From positions 6,324,001-6,388,000 of the forward strand of contig OZ022259.1 in assembly GCA_963978905.1 (NCBI GenBank): 64,000 nt of DNA, read 5' to 3'. The stretch's first letter is position 1. Every line of letters begins with the position of its first letter. The notes under the pieces were generated by a model that saw only the letters and a list, made by a program, of their open reading frames with translations, made no database searches and was not told the origin of the DNA. The translations under genes and the position numbers were made by a program. Positions 11,571-21,330 of this stretch are shown piece after piece. This DNA comes from Trichostrongylus colubriformis. Lineage: Eukaryota; Nematoda; Chromadorea; Rhabditida; Trichostrongylidae.

Positions 11571-13423
11571 ATGTGGATGAAGATCGTTTTGTTTGCGTCG
11601 CTTCTTACGCTATCGATAGCAAGCAAATCAGAGAGCACAGAGAACCTCCGACAAGTCGATCATCCTCCGCTTGTCGAAGAGCAACGTCCTAAAGTCGCTT
11701 CGGACTCCATGCCCTTCCCTTCGCATAAATCTGGAGTGAGTTTTTCATCTCTATGCTTTCGTCTCGAAATTAATGGTTTCATTCAAGACTGATTTGGACA
11801 TATCTTTCTACCATGGATTTCTCGCTTCATTGTCCGTCATAATTGTGTCGGAACTGGGTGACAAAACGTGGTTTATAGCCGTAATCATGGCAATGCGGCA
11901 TTCGAGGCTTACCGTCTTCTCTGGTGCCATGGCGGCTCTAGCACTTATGACTGTACTTTCAGGTGAGATTAACAACATTTTTCTACTTATGACTGTACTT
12001 TCAGGTGAGATTAACAACATTTTTCTAACTTTATGAGTCGTTCTGGTGTAGACAGTGTCTCATGGTGTATCACTGGTTAAGATATCGATTGTCAGGATTT
12101 CGATCAAACTAAAAACTTGTCTCAAGACAAATGGATCTGAGAAAATATTGGATCAGCGCGAAAATACCGGGTGTCTGCATTTACCATGTGATAATTGCTC
12201 ATTTGGAAAAATATTCATAACTTTGTCGCAGAGTCGTTTCGCAAATTTGTTTGAACCAAGCGTCTCAAGACGCATACAGCGTCTTGAGACGCTTGGTTGA
12301 GCGATGTGCACCTCATTGAGATTGGCCACACTGATCTATTGACCATCCCTTGTAAGATTGTTGTCGCTCAGGCCATCCACGCCTGGCATGGGGGTATGCG
12401 AGCTTACAACTCTTCGTTCAATCTAATTGAATAGAAATGTGTATGAGGCCACGTATTCCCCCTCATAGTGCTCATTTTGCTAGTATGGTCTTACATATCT
12501 TCATTCACGATATCCATCGTTGATATTTAATATTCATGCTATTTTTTGTTCATTTCAGCTTGCCTTGGTTGGGTCACGCAGCTAATCCCACGTAAAGTAA
12601 CATATTATGTGTCTACTGCACTTTTTGCTCTCTTTGGGCTGAAGATGCTGCATGAGGGTTATCATATGTCAGCCAGTGAAGGGCAGGTTAGTCTCTCTTC
12701 ATCACTGCTTAAACCTTCCATTTTTTGCAAAGAAAAACCTAGAGACCTTTTAGGAGGAATTTGAAGAAGCTCAAGCTGAGGTGGCTAAACGAGAAATGGA
12801 TTTGGATGCCGGAAAATTTGTGGACATGGAAGCTGGAAACGCTGGACGAAACAGGTATTCATTGGCGTGTACTTTAACTTGGACCGCTCTTTTCTTGTCG
12901 AAAGAATTATTTGCTAAATCTTTCAGCAGTTCCTCTTCTGCTTGGCTTGTGTTCTCATTTACTTCCCGTATTTTTATCGAAGCATTTACAATGACTTTCG
13001 TAGCCGAATGGGGAGACCGTTCGCAGTTGACGACCATTATCTTGGCCGCTCGGGAAAATATAGGTGCAGTGTTAGGCTACCACTTTCTTCTGCTATTAAT
13101 GGGACTCCTCTCCCTCTCTAAATCGCAATAACTGTTCTTTTAGTGGGTGTCATCAGCGGAGGTATACTTGGTCATGCTATTTGCACTGGAATAGCTGTAA
13201 TTGGAGGCAAATTAGTAGCACAGCGAATATCTGTGCGGACAGGTGATCCAGATTTTGCTATTCGTTTTTCCTTGAATTCACTAGCAATTCTTCATTCCAT
13301 ATTTATATTATTTGAGCTTTTCTTGTTCCAGTGACAATCGTCGGTGGTGTCGTTTTCTTAATATTTGCACTCTCATCACTGTTCATTAATGATGCTGAAG
13401 GACCATCATTACGGATCGCATAG
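11571..13423 (+). CDS. TMEM165/GDT1-family Golgi divalent cation/proton exchanger, 7 exons
   Basis: Exons 11571-11735, 11788-11962, 12559-12686, 12754-12854, 12927-13063, 13144-13242, 13332-13423 join in phase to about 298 residues, ending in TAG at 13421-13423. The N-terminus MWMKIVLFASLLTLSIAS is a signal peptide. Two copies of the family motif E-x-G-D-[KR]-[ST] are present: SELGDKTWFIAVIMAMRHSR in exon 2 and AEWGDRSQLTTIILAAREN in exon 5. Exon 6-7 text (GHAICTGIAVIGGKLVAQRI, then VTIVGGVVFLIFALSSLFI) is the conserved C-terminal membrane block. An acidic, helical cytosolic loop (exon 4, EEFEEAQAEVAKREMDL) separates the two halves, as in the family. Members (TMEM165, yeast Gdt1) move Mn2+/Ca2+ into the Golgi and support glycosylation. 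The gene looks complete and intact. Exon 2's donor lies in a 42 bp tandem duplication. Confidence 0.93.
11944..12027. repeat. 42 bp tandem duplication across the exon 2 donor
   Basis: Units 11944-11985 and 11986-12027 are identical and include CTTTCAG|GTGAG, so the exon 2 donor is present twice (GT at 11963 and 12005). The 42 nt 11963-12004 begin GTGAG and end TTTCAG, so they could be removed as a tiny intron. If retained, they add 14 codons in frame without a stop. Confidence 0.95.
12254..12298. repeat. Perfect 20 bp-arm hairpin
   Basis: AACCAAGCGTCTCAAGACGC is followed by ATACA and then its exact reverse complement. It lies in TMEM165-type intron 2 (11963-12558). No TA or other target duplication and no element family was recognised. 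Confidence 0.9.
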
Positions 13424-16400
13424 TTCGTCCTTTGTATAGTTCCTGGTGTACAACTTTATATTGTGAAGTTTTAGTACTTGTTTGTTTCTAGAGTGTACTT
13501 TTCGTTATTTAATTTTAACTAAGCGTGGGAGCATAATATCGGACTGGTGCAAAGTTAATTGCAGATTTCGTTTTTTTTTCGTTTATTTTATTTCGAAAAT
13601 GTGCTAGCCAGTAGCCAGCAGGACCGTATCTGGGAAAAGCGAGCATCGTTCAGCTCAGTGGATATTTATTAAGAAGGTTGACTTACTCTTTCTTGTTGTA
13701 CTATCTGATTCTTTTGAAGATGTTTCCTAATTCCCTTTCCTTGTTCTGCTTTACTCAGGAATTACCATTGTTTGAGCCTACTATCCATTTTTCTACTATC
13801 TTAATCATTCTTAGAATCATCTCATTCCCTATCAGTTAATGGAATTGAAATTAGAATCGGTTGTCTTTTTGCACCATTCTCACTTTCCGCACCAGTTGTG
13901 ACCTGTGTTGAAGCACCGGTCCATTTTTTGTGTATCTTCCTCATATTACGAATCATGTCTTTAATAATATAGATTGGGTAGCGTGATATTGTATAAGTTT
14001 CAAAAGAATTTTAGTGTGATATGAGTTCTCTGAGACTAGGTATTAACTCCAGACGACCTTGTGTGCTTGATTTTTCGAGCACAAACGTTCTTGGATGAAA
14101 ATTTCCATGGCTCAAGTCGTATCTAGCAATTATTGCTATTCCTGTTTGGTTGAGATAGTTTCATTTATTCATATTTTGTTGGTAGTTGTCCATGAATACG
14201 AGGCGTACGGCGTTACTGTCGGTTGCTTCGAAGCAATGTGGAGCTGACCAAACTCTTCTGTATCAGTTTCACAACGCTCACGTGAGCCCTAAACTTCAGG
14301 GTTTATAGTTCCAACCTACTCAGATCTACTTGTATAACTTCTCCTACCAAGACATCCCCCCTCTTTCCTCATAAGTGCAGATTTGCTCTTCAAGGGATTT
14401 AGTCATTGCTGTGGTGTGGTGATTTAGTTGTTTTCAATATAGTTGAGGATTTTCGGTGGTGTTTCTCTTGCTGACCGAGTGTGACGATTACCAGGAGTCT
14501 TCGAAACGTGCACCATATACTTCGAGTGTCGCTATGCACACCCTTGATTTTGTGAGGCAATTTGTGATATGACTTGAACGTGGTGTGTTGTATAACCAAA
14601 TGTGGATATTGCACCTGATTAGCAATGCACTCGTCCAGTTCGATTGTTTGATCTCTCACAGAGAATCCTTTGATTGATTTTTTTATAGTAATAAATAATG
14701 TTATGATCTTGTGGAGTGTCTCGAGGAAGCGTCGATTCTATTGTGTTCCGAATCACCTCCACGGGCAATTAGTAAACTTTTGAGGTTTTCTTGTACCAAC
14801 TTTTATGGATGCTTTTTACAAAACGGTAGTTGTAGTAGTAGAGCAGTAAACTGGACCAGAGGGTTTCTTTCGTGACTTTGGCCTTCTTCATTCATATCAA
14901 CAGTGGTCTCAGTTTAAGGATGTTGATCCGAAGCATAGTTAAGAATAGGGAGTGTGTATTCTTCAAGTGATCGTCAAGGTTGTAGATGATCATATGGACC
15001 ATGAGAAGCAGTAACAACACCACTTATTAAATATTGTTCGGTATCGGTTATCGTACTAACGATTGGACGATAAGCGAAAAGAATAATAAATGTATCGACA
15101 TGATCGCTTATCCGCCGAAGTTGCGAATAGTGGAGAAGGACATAGGCACGTATTGAGCGAGTGAGAGAATCGTGGAATTGTGAATTCGCAGATCCGCGAA
15201 AAAGGACTTGATGTATGCCAGTTTTTCCCAGCTATATCGCTAACTTCGCGAATTTCCTCATTGATTCGTGTTAAGTCCTTTTCCACAGAACATAAGCGCG
15301 TTTAGCTTTTCCACACCTGTTAGGCAGCGTTCATAGTCGTAGAATCTAGATAGGTATCGATCGCGAGAACTGTGGAAGTGCGGAATCTGCATGTTTGTGG
15401 AAATACGAAATTGTGAAATATCTTTAACTAATTCTTTGCGAAACTTGAAAACCGATACGCATCTATACTCCATTTCGAAGCACTTTATAAGGCGTGGCCA
15501 ACGGACGTGGGTGAGAGGTGAGAGTGAGAGTGCGTGGCAAGAGTGAGAGGGTGTGGCGGAGTGAGAGACTTTGGTACACTTTCGCCCAGGTCCATAGGCC
15601 GCGCCCTATCAGACGCTCCGAAATGGACTGTAATTCATTTCTGAGCATTCCACAACTCCGCATTCCTATAAGAACTTCCGCAATTTTCCTAATAAAGGCT
15701 TATCTTTTTCATTTTCCGCAATTCCACGAAGACGGAAATTCGATAACTAAGAATGCTACCTTAGAGTTAAGTTCTCTGTACATGAGAAACAAGTTAGCAG
15801 GGCAAACACTAACGTTGGCTCACCACATAGCTTTTCATTCCTACTTTTCAGCTCTACAAATCGGTTTGTGAGTTATCATGTGCTTTTCTTGAGCCTATTA
15901 TGATTATCAAGGAACTTTGGAAGGCATTCTGTCGTCAAGGAACTTCTTGTTTGTGTCAAGTGTAGAACAGGACCAGGTGTGGTAGGTAACTCCGTGAATG
16001 CCGAACAGCCAATCATGACTGACCTGTCACTGTGCCATATTCGTATTGAATAAAAGCACATCTGCATAGCCTCGACGGAGAGAGACGCAGGCTCAGGCTT
16101 CCATCGAGGATTCCTCGACGAGATCGGGTCGTTTTTAGGTTGAAAAGTGGGGGAACCAGAACGCAACCACGCACCCGCGTGGAGAACCCACGATCGTTGA
16201 GGAGCTGTGGGTCCAGTTGGTTGGTCTTTTAGAAAGGTAGTTGTCATACCATTCTAGTAGGTAGCGTGGTATGATTATCTACTATTTTTGGGAGACGGCT
16301 TGGGTAGAGACGATACAAACAGCCCTACGGCGACAGTTTCAAAGGCTTTGACTGAGAAACAGCGGGGGGATGGGGGGAGGTCGTCGGAGAGGAGGCGGGG

Positions 16401-16756
16401 AAAATATCGTATTCGTCAAAAGTTTTCTTTACGCCAGAGGACTCGCTGCGTTGAGCGTCAAGCACAATGTGAATTCCCCCATCGATTGCGATAGCATCCA
16501 GGAGCAGATTTCATTTTCGAAACGAAACGTCTGGTAGTATCAACATGCTATGGCTAGAAGGGTCTCTGACACTTTCAGCTTTTTACTTGTTCGTAATTAT
16601 TAGCTCTCATAAAAATTTCGGATACGGGTTTTGTTTAACGCACTGTGATCAGCTGCTGTTATATACGACCATGCTCTAGCTCAACAACCTAGCTCTTTCA
16701 TACACAGGGATGGACGCAAAAACTCAATTTGGACTCATCTGCATCAGCGTCGTCAC
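13424..16756. other. No gene supported; possible old repeats
   Basis: The region follows the 3' end of the TMEM165-type gene. Frames of 70-123 codons occur on both strands (for example 14399-14659 and 15876-16247 minus), but none shows a domain or a consistent exon structure. Around 15100-15770 short GCGGAATT/TTCCGCAATTCCAC-like words recur in both orientations, and 15505-15570 is a GTGAGAG-rich simple repeat. I see nothing else I can support. Confidence 0.35.
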
Positions 16757-17926
16757 AATTCGTCGACGAGGGCAATCCATCTCGTCCCAGCTTTCCAGCA
16801 CTCTTAAGAGCGTCATGCGTTAACTGGAATGGGAAGGCATGGGAGTGAGGGTCAGTAACCGCAACACCATTACCTCTGCTTCGCTGACGACATAATGCTC
16901 ATAACATCTAGAATCAGCAGACGGAGCGAATGCTAGCCGATTTCGACTGCGAGTGTGGAAGGGTCGGTTCACAGGTGAATCAAACGGAGACAATATTTAT
17001 GAGCAACGGATTGATACCTGATGCCCCATTCACGCTCCAGGGAACGAACATCACCTGATATTTCAGCTATATTTACTTAGAATGGGAAGTCAGCATGATG
17101 AACGACTTAGCATCCTAGCTGAGCAAAAGGAAGCGAGCGGTTAAGGGAGTTCTCAAGACCATCGAAGGAGTGATGAGAAAGACGACGAATATCCTGCTCT
17201 GCACCCATCTTTTCGATTCCATTGTCCTTCCTTCTTTACATGTGCTTCAGACACTTGGGTTCTGCGTGAGCACGATGAACAGGCGGACAGCGTTATGCAC
17301 TGCACTATTGAAAGAACGGTGGTGGTGCATAATCATACACGCAAGTGCAGAGGGAAATCCAGGATTCCGAACTCCGTCGACGATCGAATGTTAGCTACCT
17401 CGCCGTATTTGCCAAGGAATCGAAGGTTAGATGGTCCGAGGGTCACGTGATATTGCGGTGACCGTTTGACCACAGCTACTGGATCTCTCGCGACGTAAAA
17501 CGGACCTGGACGACTGCCGGTCCGAGGGTGTGGGCAGATATGACAGCGAATCGCGTGGCCGCCCGCGCGGAGCGGCACGGGGAGTGTGAGACCAGTGGCA
17601 GAGCATGGCAGCCTTCAAGCGAGACAGTGTGGCGCGGGTGGAGGAGGCAGGATGGCATGGCTGGAGGAAGCAGTGTGGCATGGGTGGAGTGCAGAAGTGA
17701 CGCAGCCACGCTCTGCCGGGCTCCCAAGGGCAAATTGTTTCGGCAAGTCGTGCTGATGGCGCCGCGAGCGGAACGCCGCGAAGCGATTCGCTGTCATATC
17801 TGCCCACACCCCCGGTCCGATGGTCAGGCTTCTTCAAGAGAACTCTGCACAAAAGGAACGTGTTGCTTTGTCCCTGGCACTAGAAGGGTTCATTGGACTA
17901 CACCAACTCGCGATAGGCCCTTCCTT
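16757..17926 (+). mobile_element. Decayed RTE-type LINE fragment, split by a MITE
   Basis: From about 16757 the sequence parallels, with many substitutions and stops, the reverse-transcriptase part of the better RTE copy at 49910-51341. Recognisable stretches include the region encoding the FADD-type box (CTTCGCTGACGACATAATGC near 16878) and the ATGCCCCATTCACGCTC block near 17020. At 17525 the copy is interrupted by a 286 bp inverted-repeat element. It resumes at 17821 with TGGTCAGGCTTCTTCAAG, the RTE C-terminal region, and fades near 17926. It is 5'-truncated and non-functional. Confidence 0.82.
17526..17811. mobile_element. MITE with 9 bp target duplication (family A, copy 1)
   Basis: Ends are GGGTGTGGGCAGATATGACA and its reverse complement (TIR about 28 bp). 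The 9 bp CCGGTCCGA occurs on both sides (17517-17525 and 17812-17820) and is single in the uninterrupted RTE copy, which proves insertion. There is no transposase gene. Nine-base duplications fit the Mutator-like or Merlin superfamilies. Its GC content is higher than the flanks. Confidence 0.93.
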
Positions 17927-18606
17927 AATACAGATGAAGAGCAGAACGACAGATGAGTCAGGTGATACAGATATGCAAAAACGAATTCTCAATAATCAAT
18001 ATAATGCATTGCAAAAGTGTTGGCAAATATTGAGTTGGCGTCAAGCGTTCATCATTAAACGCAATACAGCTGAACAAAATCGTATCTTCGATAATGGTCC
18101 AATTATCTTTTAGGTCTGCCTGATTGTGAATATTTGAGTCTAAGGCTCATCTGGGATGAACGGAGTGCATTACTTGCCTAAAAGAGAAGCAAAATCATAT
18201 TCACGGTGTGTCTCGTGATAACTTTTGATGATCTCGTGATAACTCCTGTTGGCCTTCCTAAGTGTCCCTGCTGTCCCGCTTGCTTAAATGGAGTCACTTG
18301 AAGTCACGTTAATAACACTCATTCACTCCCTGCGTAGTGTATTTATGGCATAGATGTAATTCATAGTGCCGTAAGTGGCAGACTTCCTCTTTACTCTTAC
18401 CCATTGAAAAACACCTAATGCAATTCACTCCCAGCAGACTGTATACGCCTCACACCACATTGAAAATACCTGAACACATGCCGCATTTCGAAATTAGTCT
18501 GGTACCAGTCCATCACTTCGAAGTGATCAAGCAGAACTTTCCATAAACAGTAAAAGCGTGTGGGGCCCTTCAAGCCTTAAGGTCACATCTGCATGTCTTT
18601 TTCCAG

Positions 18607-19385
18607 ACCGGTTCCTTTAGCATTTTGAGAAAGTGTGATCGTTTTGATGCAGAGATGTCGGAGTGGATACTACAATCTCAAAGGACACCCAGAAAAACCC
18701 CATATCAAAAAAAGAAGCGTCTTTCCGTAGAAGGTGTTCCGAAGATACGATATCAAATACCCCCACAGCGGTTCACTTGGAAAGAAGTTCAAGAGAGAGA
18801 ATCTGGAACAAAAACGATGAGTACCTATCGTCAAGTACAGAGTAAGCTCCATTCATTTTTCAACGCACGACACGGTGCACAAAATGTGTTCCTTACATTC
18901 GAAAAGAACAAAACCTGTAGATTAATTTAAACGAGTTGAAACAAATGAGAAAAAGGCTCCCCAAATATGCAAAACCATGGAAACACGTGATACATGAAGA
19001 CAAAGCGAATCAAAATTAGATTGAAAGAAAGGAATTTTCGGTTCTGTAAACAGGCCATATGGCTTTGTTAATAACATACTTAGACATTTTACCTTTATTT
19101 CACCTTTACACTAAAGCCAAATTCCGCGACCTTCGAGTTTATATTCATACAAGGGTTATTGATTGAATAGTGGATATGTGTTCACAAAGTGAAGCTCTTT
19201 TTTGCTTTGTAACACAGGATATAAAATTCATTCACCCCTGGCTTCTTTTACTCATATTATTTTTTTCGGTGAGTGTTGTGGGCAATTTAACTGGGCGATC
19301 TCAGATTCTCGCCCTTCGTTAATTACTCCTTCTCACATTAGGTGCAAAAAAGTCATTCGTACCACTTTATACACATCCTATGTAG
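18607..19385 (+). CDS. Three 3'-terminal exons of an unrecognised gene
   Basis: Exon 18607-18841 follows a strong CTTTTTCCAG acceptor. It is open for 78 codons (SFSILRKCDRFDAEMSEW..., later RYQIPPQRFTWKEVQERESG) and ends at a GTAAGC donor. Exon 19218-19268 (YKIHSPLASFTHIIFF) and terminal exon 19342-19385 (AKKSFVPLYTHPM, TAG at 19383) continue in matching phase with good splice signals. The first exon is basic and hydrophilic, with a Lys/Arg cluster (KTPYQKKKRL), and has no domain I know. Upstream exons ending in phase 0 were not found; a MITE-split RTE lies just upstream. The phase agreement supports a real gene, but expression evidence is needed. Confidence 0.42.
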
Positions 19386-20746
19386 CCATTAGCAACATGA
19401 GGCCTATCTCACGACAAGCTTTCGAACGCTAAATACGACGCTTCCGTTTTACAATTTTATTCACATTAAACGAAGTTATGATTGTGCGAAGGTTTGCGCT
19501 GATGTATCCGTCACCAGGTGTCGATTTTTTCGGAAAATCAGAGTGGTATTGTATACTACGTATTTTATTTGAGGCATGTATTGACCACCGTTTCTAGGGG
19601 TAGGTCCGAAAAACATCAAAAGGAGGTGGTGATGGAATAGATCTCTCAAATATACGACTCCAGTTTCAGTCTAAAATACAACGCCCTTAGGGATTCTTCG
19701 ATGCATTCTTGATCCTTGGGAGGATGTTGTTTTAGCGTTCTGCCGTCGATTGACTGACCGCCAAGCGGCTTCTGCGAAAATTCCCCTAAGATTGCTCGTT
19801 TTAGACCACGTTCATACTTTGCGATGCTGACGACAGGACGTGTCTGCACGTCTACCTCTGCCACTCTGCCTCGCTGTCCGAACGCAGCCACGCCCTGCCA
19901 GGGCAAAGTATGAACGCGGAACAACCGCAAGTGATTGTTTAGGTGCTTTTTTGGCTCGATAGGAATCTTGCAGGCACCCTGTGGTATGGCAGTAACCCAT
20001 GGAAATTTTGAGCGCCCGTAGTACATCTTTTGTTCCAGCGAAAATTCTAACCCTTCTGAAGTGCTCTGTGCAGATGAGTTGGATTGTGAAAAAAGTTTGT
20101 GAAATGCAAAGTTTTGTGCAAGAAGGGAAAAGTTAGAAGAAATTGGGAAGACATAGGGCAGCACATATATGTAAATGTGTGTATAGCACCTTCCCTGCCA
20201 GTGAAGAGAAAGATAGCAACGCTCTATGGGATGGTAAACTGAAAGGTAATAGCGAATTATGTGGTCTCGGCAAGCATGCGAATGGTACCCCAGGGTTGGT
20301 ACCCCAGGGTATCCATATGGTAGTGTATGAGGCGATCCAGGATTGAGCGCATGGGCGAATAGGATGTTTGGATACCAGCAAGCGGATCCCAGTAATGAAT
20401 ATGGTCCAGTGATTTCGTGCTGTTGTTTCCGGCGATTTCGGCATAGAGCTTGCGGGAATGTGAGCATGAAAACACGCCGCTGGATATAATGAAGCCATTG
20501 ACGTTACTGGTACTCCGGAACAATACTTGGTAAGTTTAGTTTAGCATGGTGCTCTTGTTTATAGCATCAAACTGATTCAAAAGTGCTACCGACCCAATCT
20601 GTCCGAAATCATCACATTCCGATGAGTCCGTCAAATCTCCCAAAACTTCATCCATTGATCTCCTCCGTGGTTCTCAACTGAAAGCAAGGTCGGTCGAGTC
20701 AGTCACTCTAGTATGGAGTCACATAAAGTAGCTCTGAAAGATTGTG
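19386..20746. other. No supported gene; contains a MITE and a 15 bp tandem repeat
   Basis: A 273-codon minus-strand frame (19646-20467) dominates this stretch, but it reads through a short inverted-repeat element at 19806-19919 and has no domain. GGTACCCCAGGGTT is tandemly repeated near 20285-20312. A GCGATCCAGGATTGAGCG segment near 20330 recurs, diverged, near 21475 (GACGATCCGGGATTGAGCG), so part of this stretch is an unnamed dispersed repeat. Confidence 0.4.
19806..19919. mobile_element. Short MITE with GCGTTCATACTTTGC ends
   Basis: Left end CCACGTTCATACTTTGC and right end GCAAAGTATGAACGCGG form inverted repeats with one mismatch, 114 bp overall. A related end, CCGCGTTCAAACTTTGCGAT, occurs alone near 21549. 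A looser relative rich in GAATCGCG words sits at 42525-42682. The target duplication is unclear. Confidence 0.55.
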
Positions 20747-21330
20747 TAGGGATGTATGGGAAAATTTGGGTGTCACGTGCCGTTGAGTGATCTTCTTTTG
20801 ACGCCAACAAAATATTGCAATAATTGATGCCAGTAATTTTGGGACACCCCGTACTTCTCCCCTTTTCTGGCTTCCTCAGCTTCTTTTACATTTTGAACAA
20901 TGGGAAACACTATTTACTCCGGGGTTTGCATTACAATCTACTAAAGTTGTGATACGAGCTACTTCTCAGTAATCTGCAGTGCTTGTGTTATAAGGTCCTT
21001 TATGTATTAGTAATTACCATTTACGAAAATTGGAGTGTGTAGGAAAGTATGGGAAAATTTGGGTTTCAAGTGCGGTTGAGTGATCTTCTTTTGACGCCAA
21101 CAAAATATTGCAATAATTGATGCCCGTTATTTCGAGACACCCTGTACTTCTCCTCTTTTTTTGATTTATTAGTATCCTTTACATTTCGAAGAATGGGAAA
21201 CCTTAGTCTACTCCAGGAAGTTGCATTTCAGTCTTTTGAAGTTGTGATACGAGCTACTTCTCAGTAATTTGCAGTGCTTGTGTTATAAGGTCCTTTATGT
21301 AGTAATTACCACTTACGAAAATTGGAGGGT
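20747..21330. repeat. Two tandem units of about 293 bp
   Basis: TATGGGAAAATTTGGG begins units at about 20755 and 21048. Both contain TGAGTGATCTTCTTTTGACG, GCAATAATTGATGCC and GATACGAGCTACTTCTCAGT at matching spacing. No coding frame is shared by the units. The duplication is a few to ten percent diverged by eye. Confidence 0.8.

Noticed and set aside
17427..17956. Overlapping 85-142 codon GC-rich frames
   Set aside because: They lie across the inverted-repeat MITE and appear on both strands because the MITE is palindromic; not genes.
19646..20467. 273-codon minus-strand open frame
   Set aside because: It runs straight through a short inverted-repeat element and dispersed repeat text, has no domain, no splice context and low-complexity Tyr/His/Pro composition; judged fortuitous.
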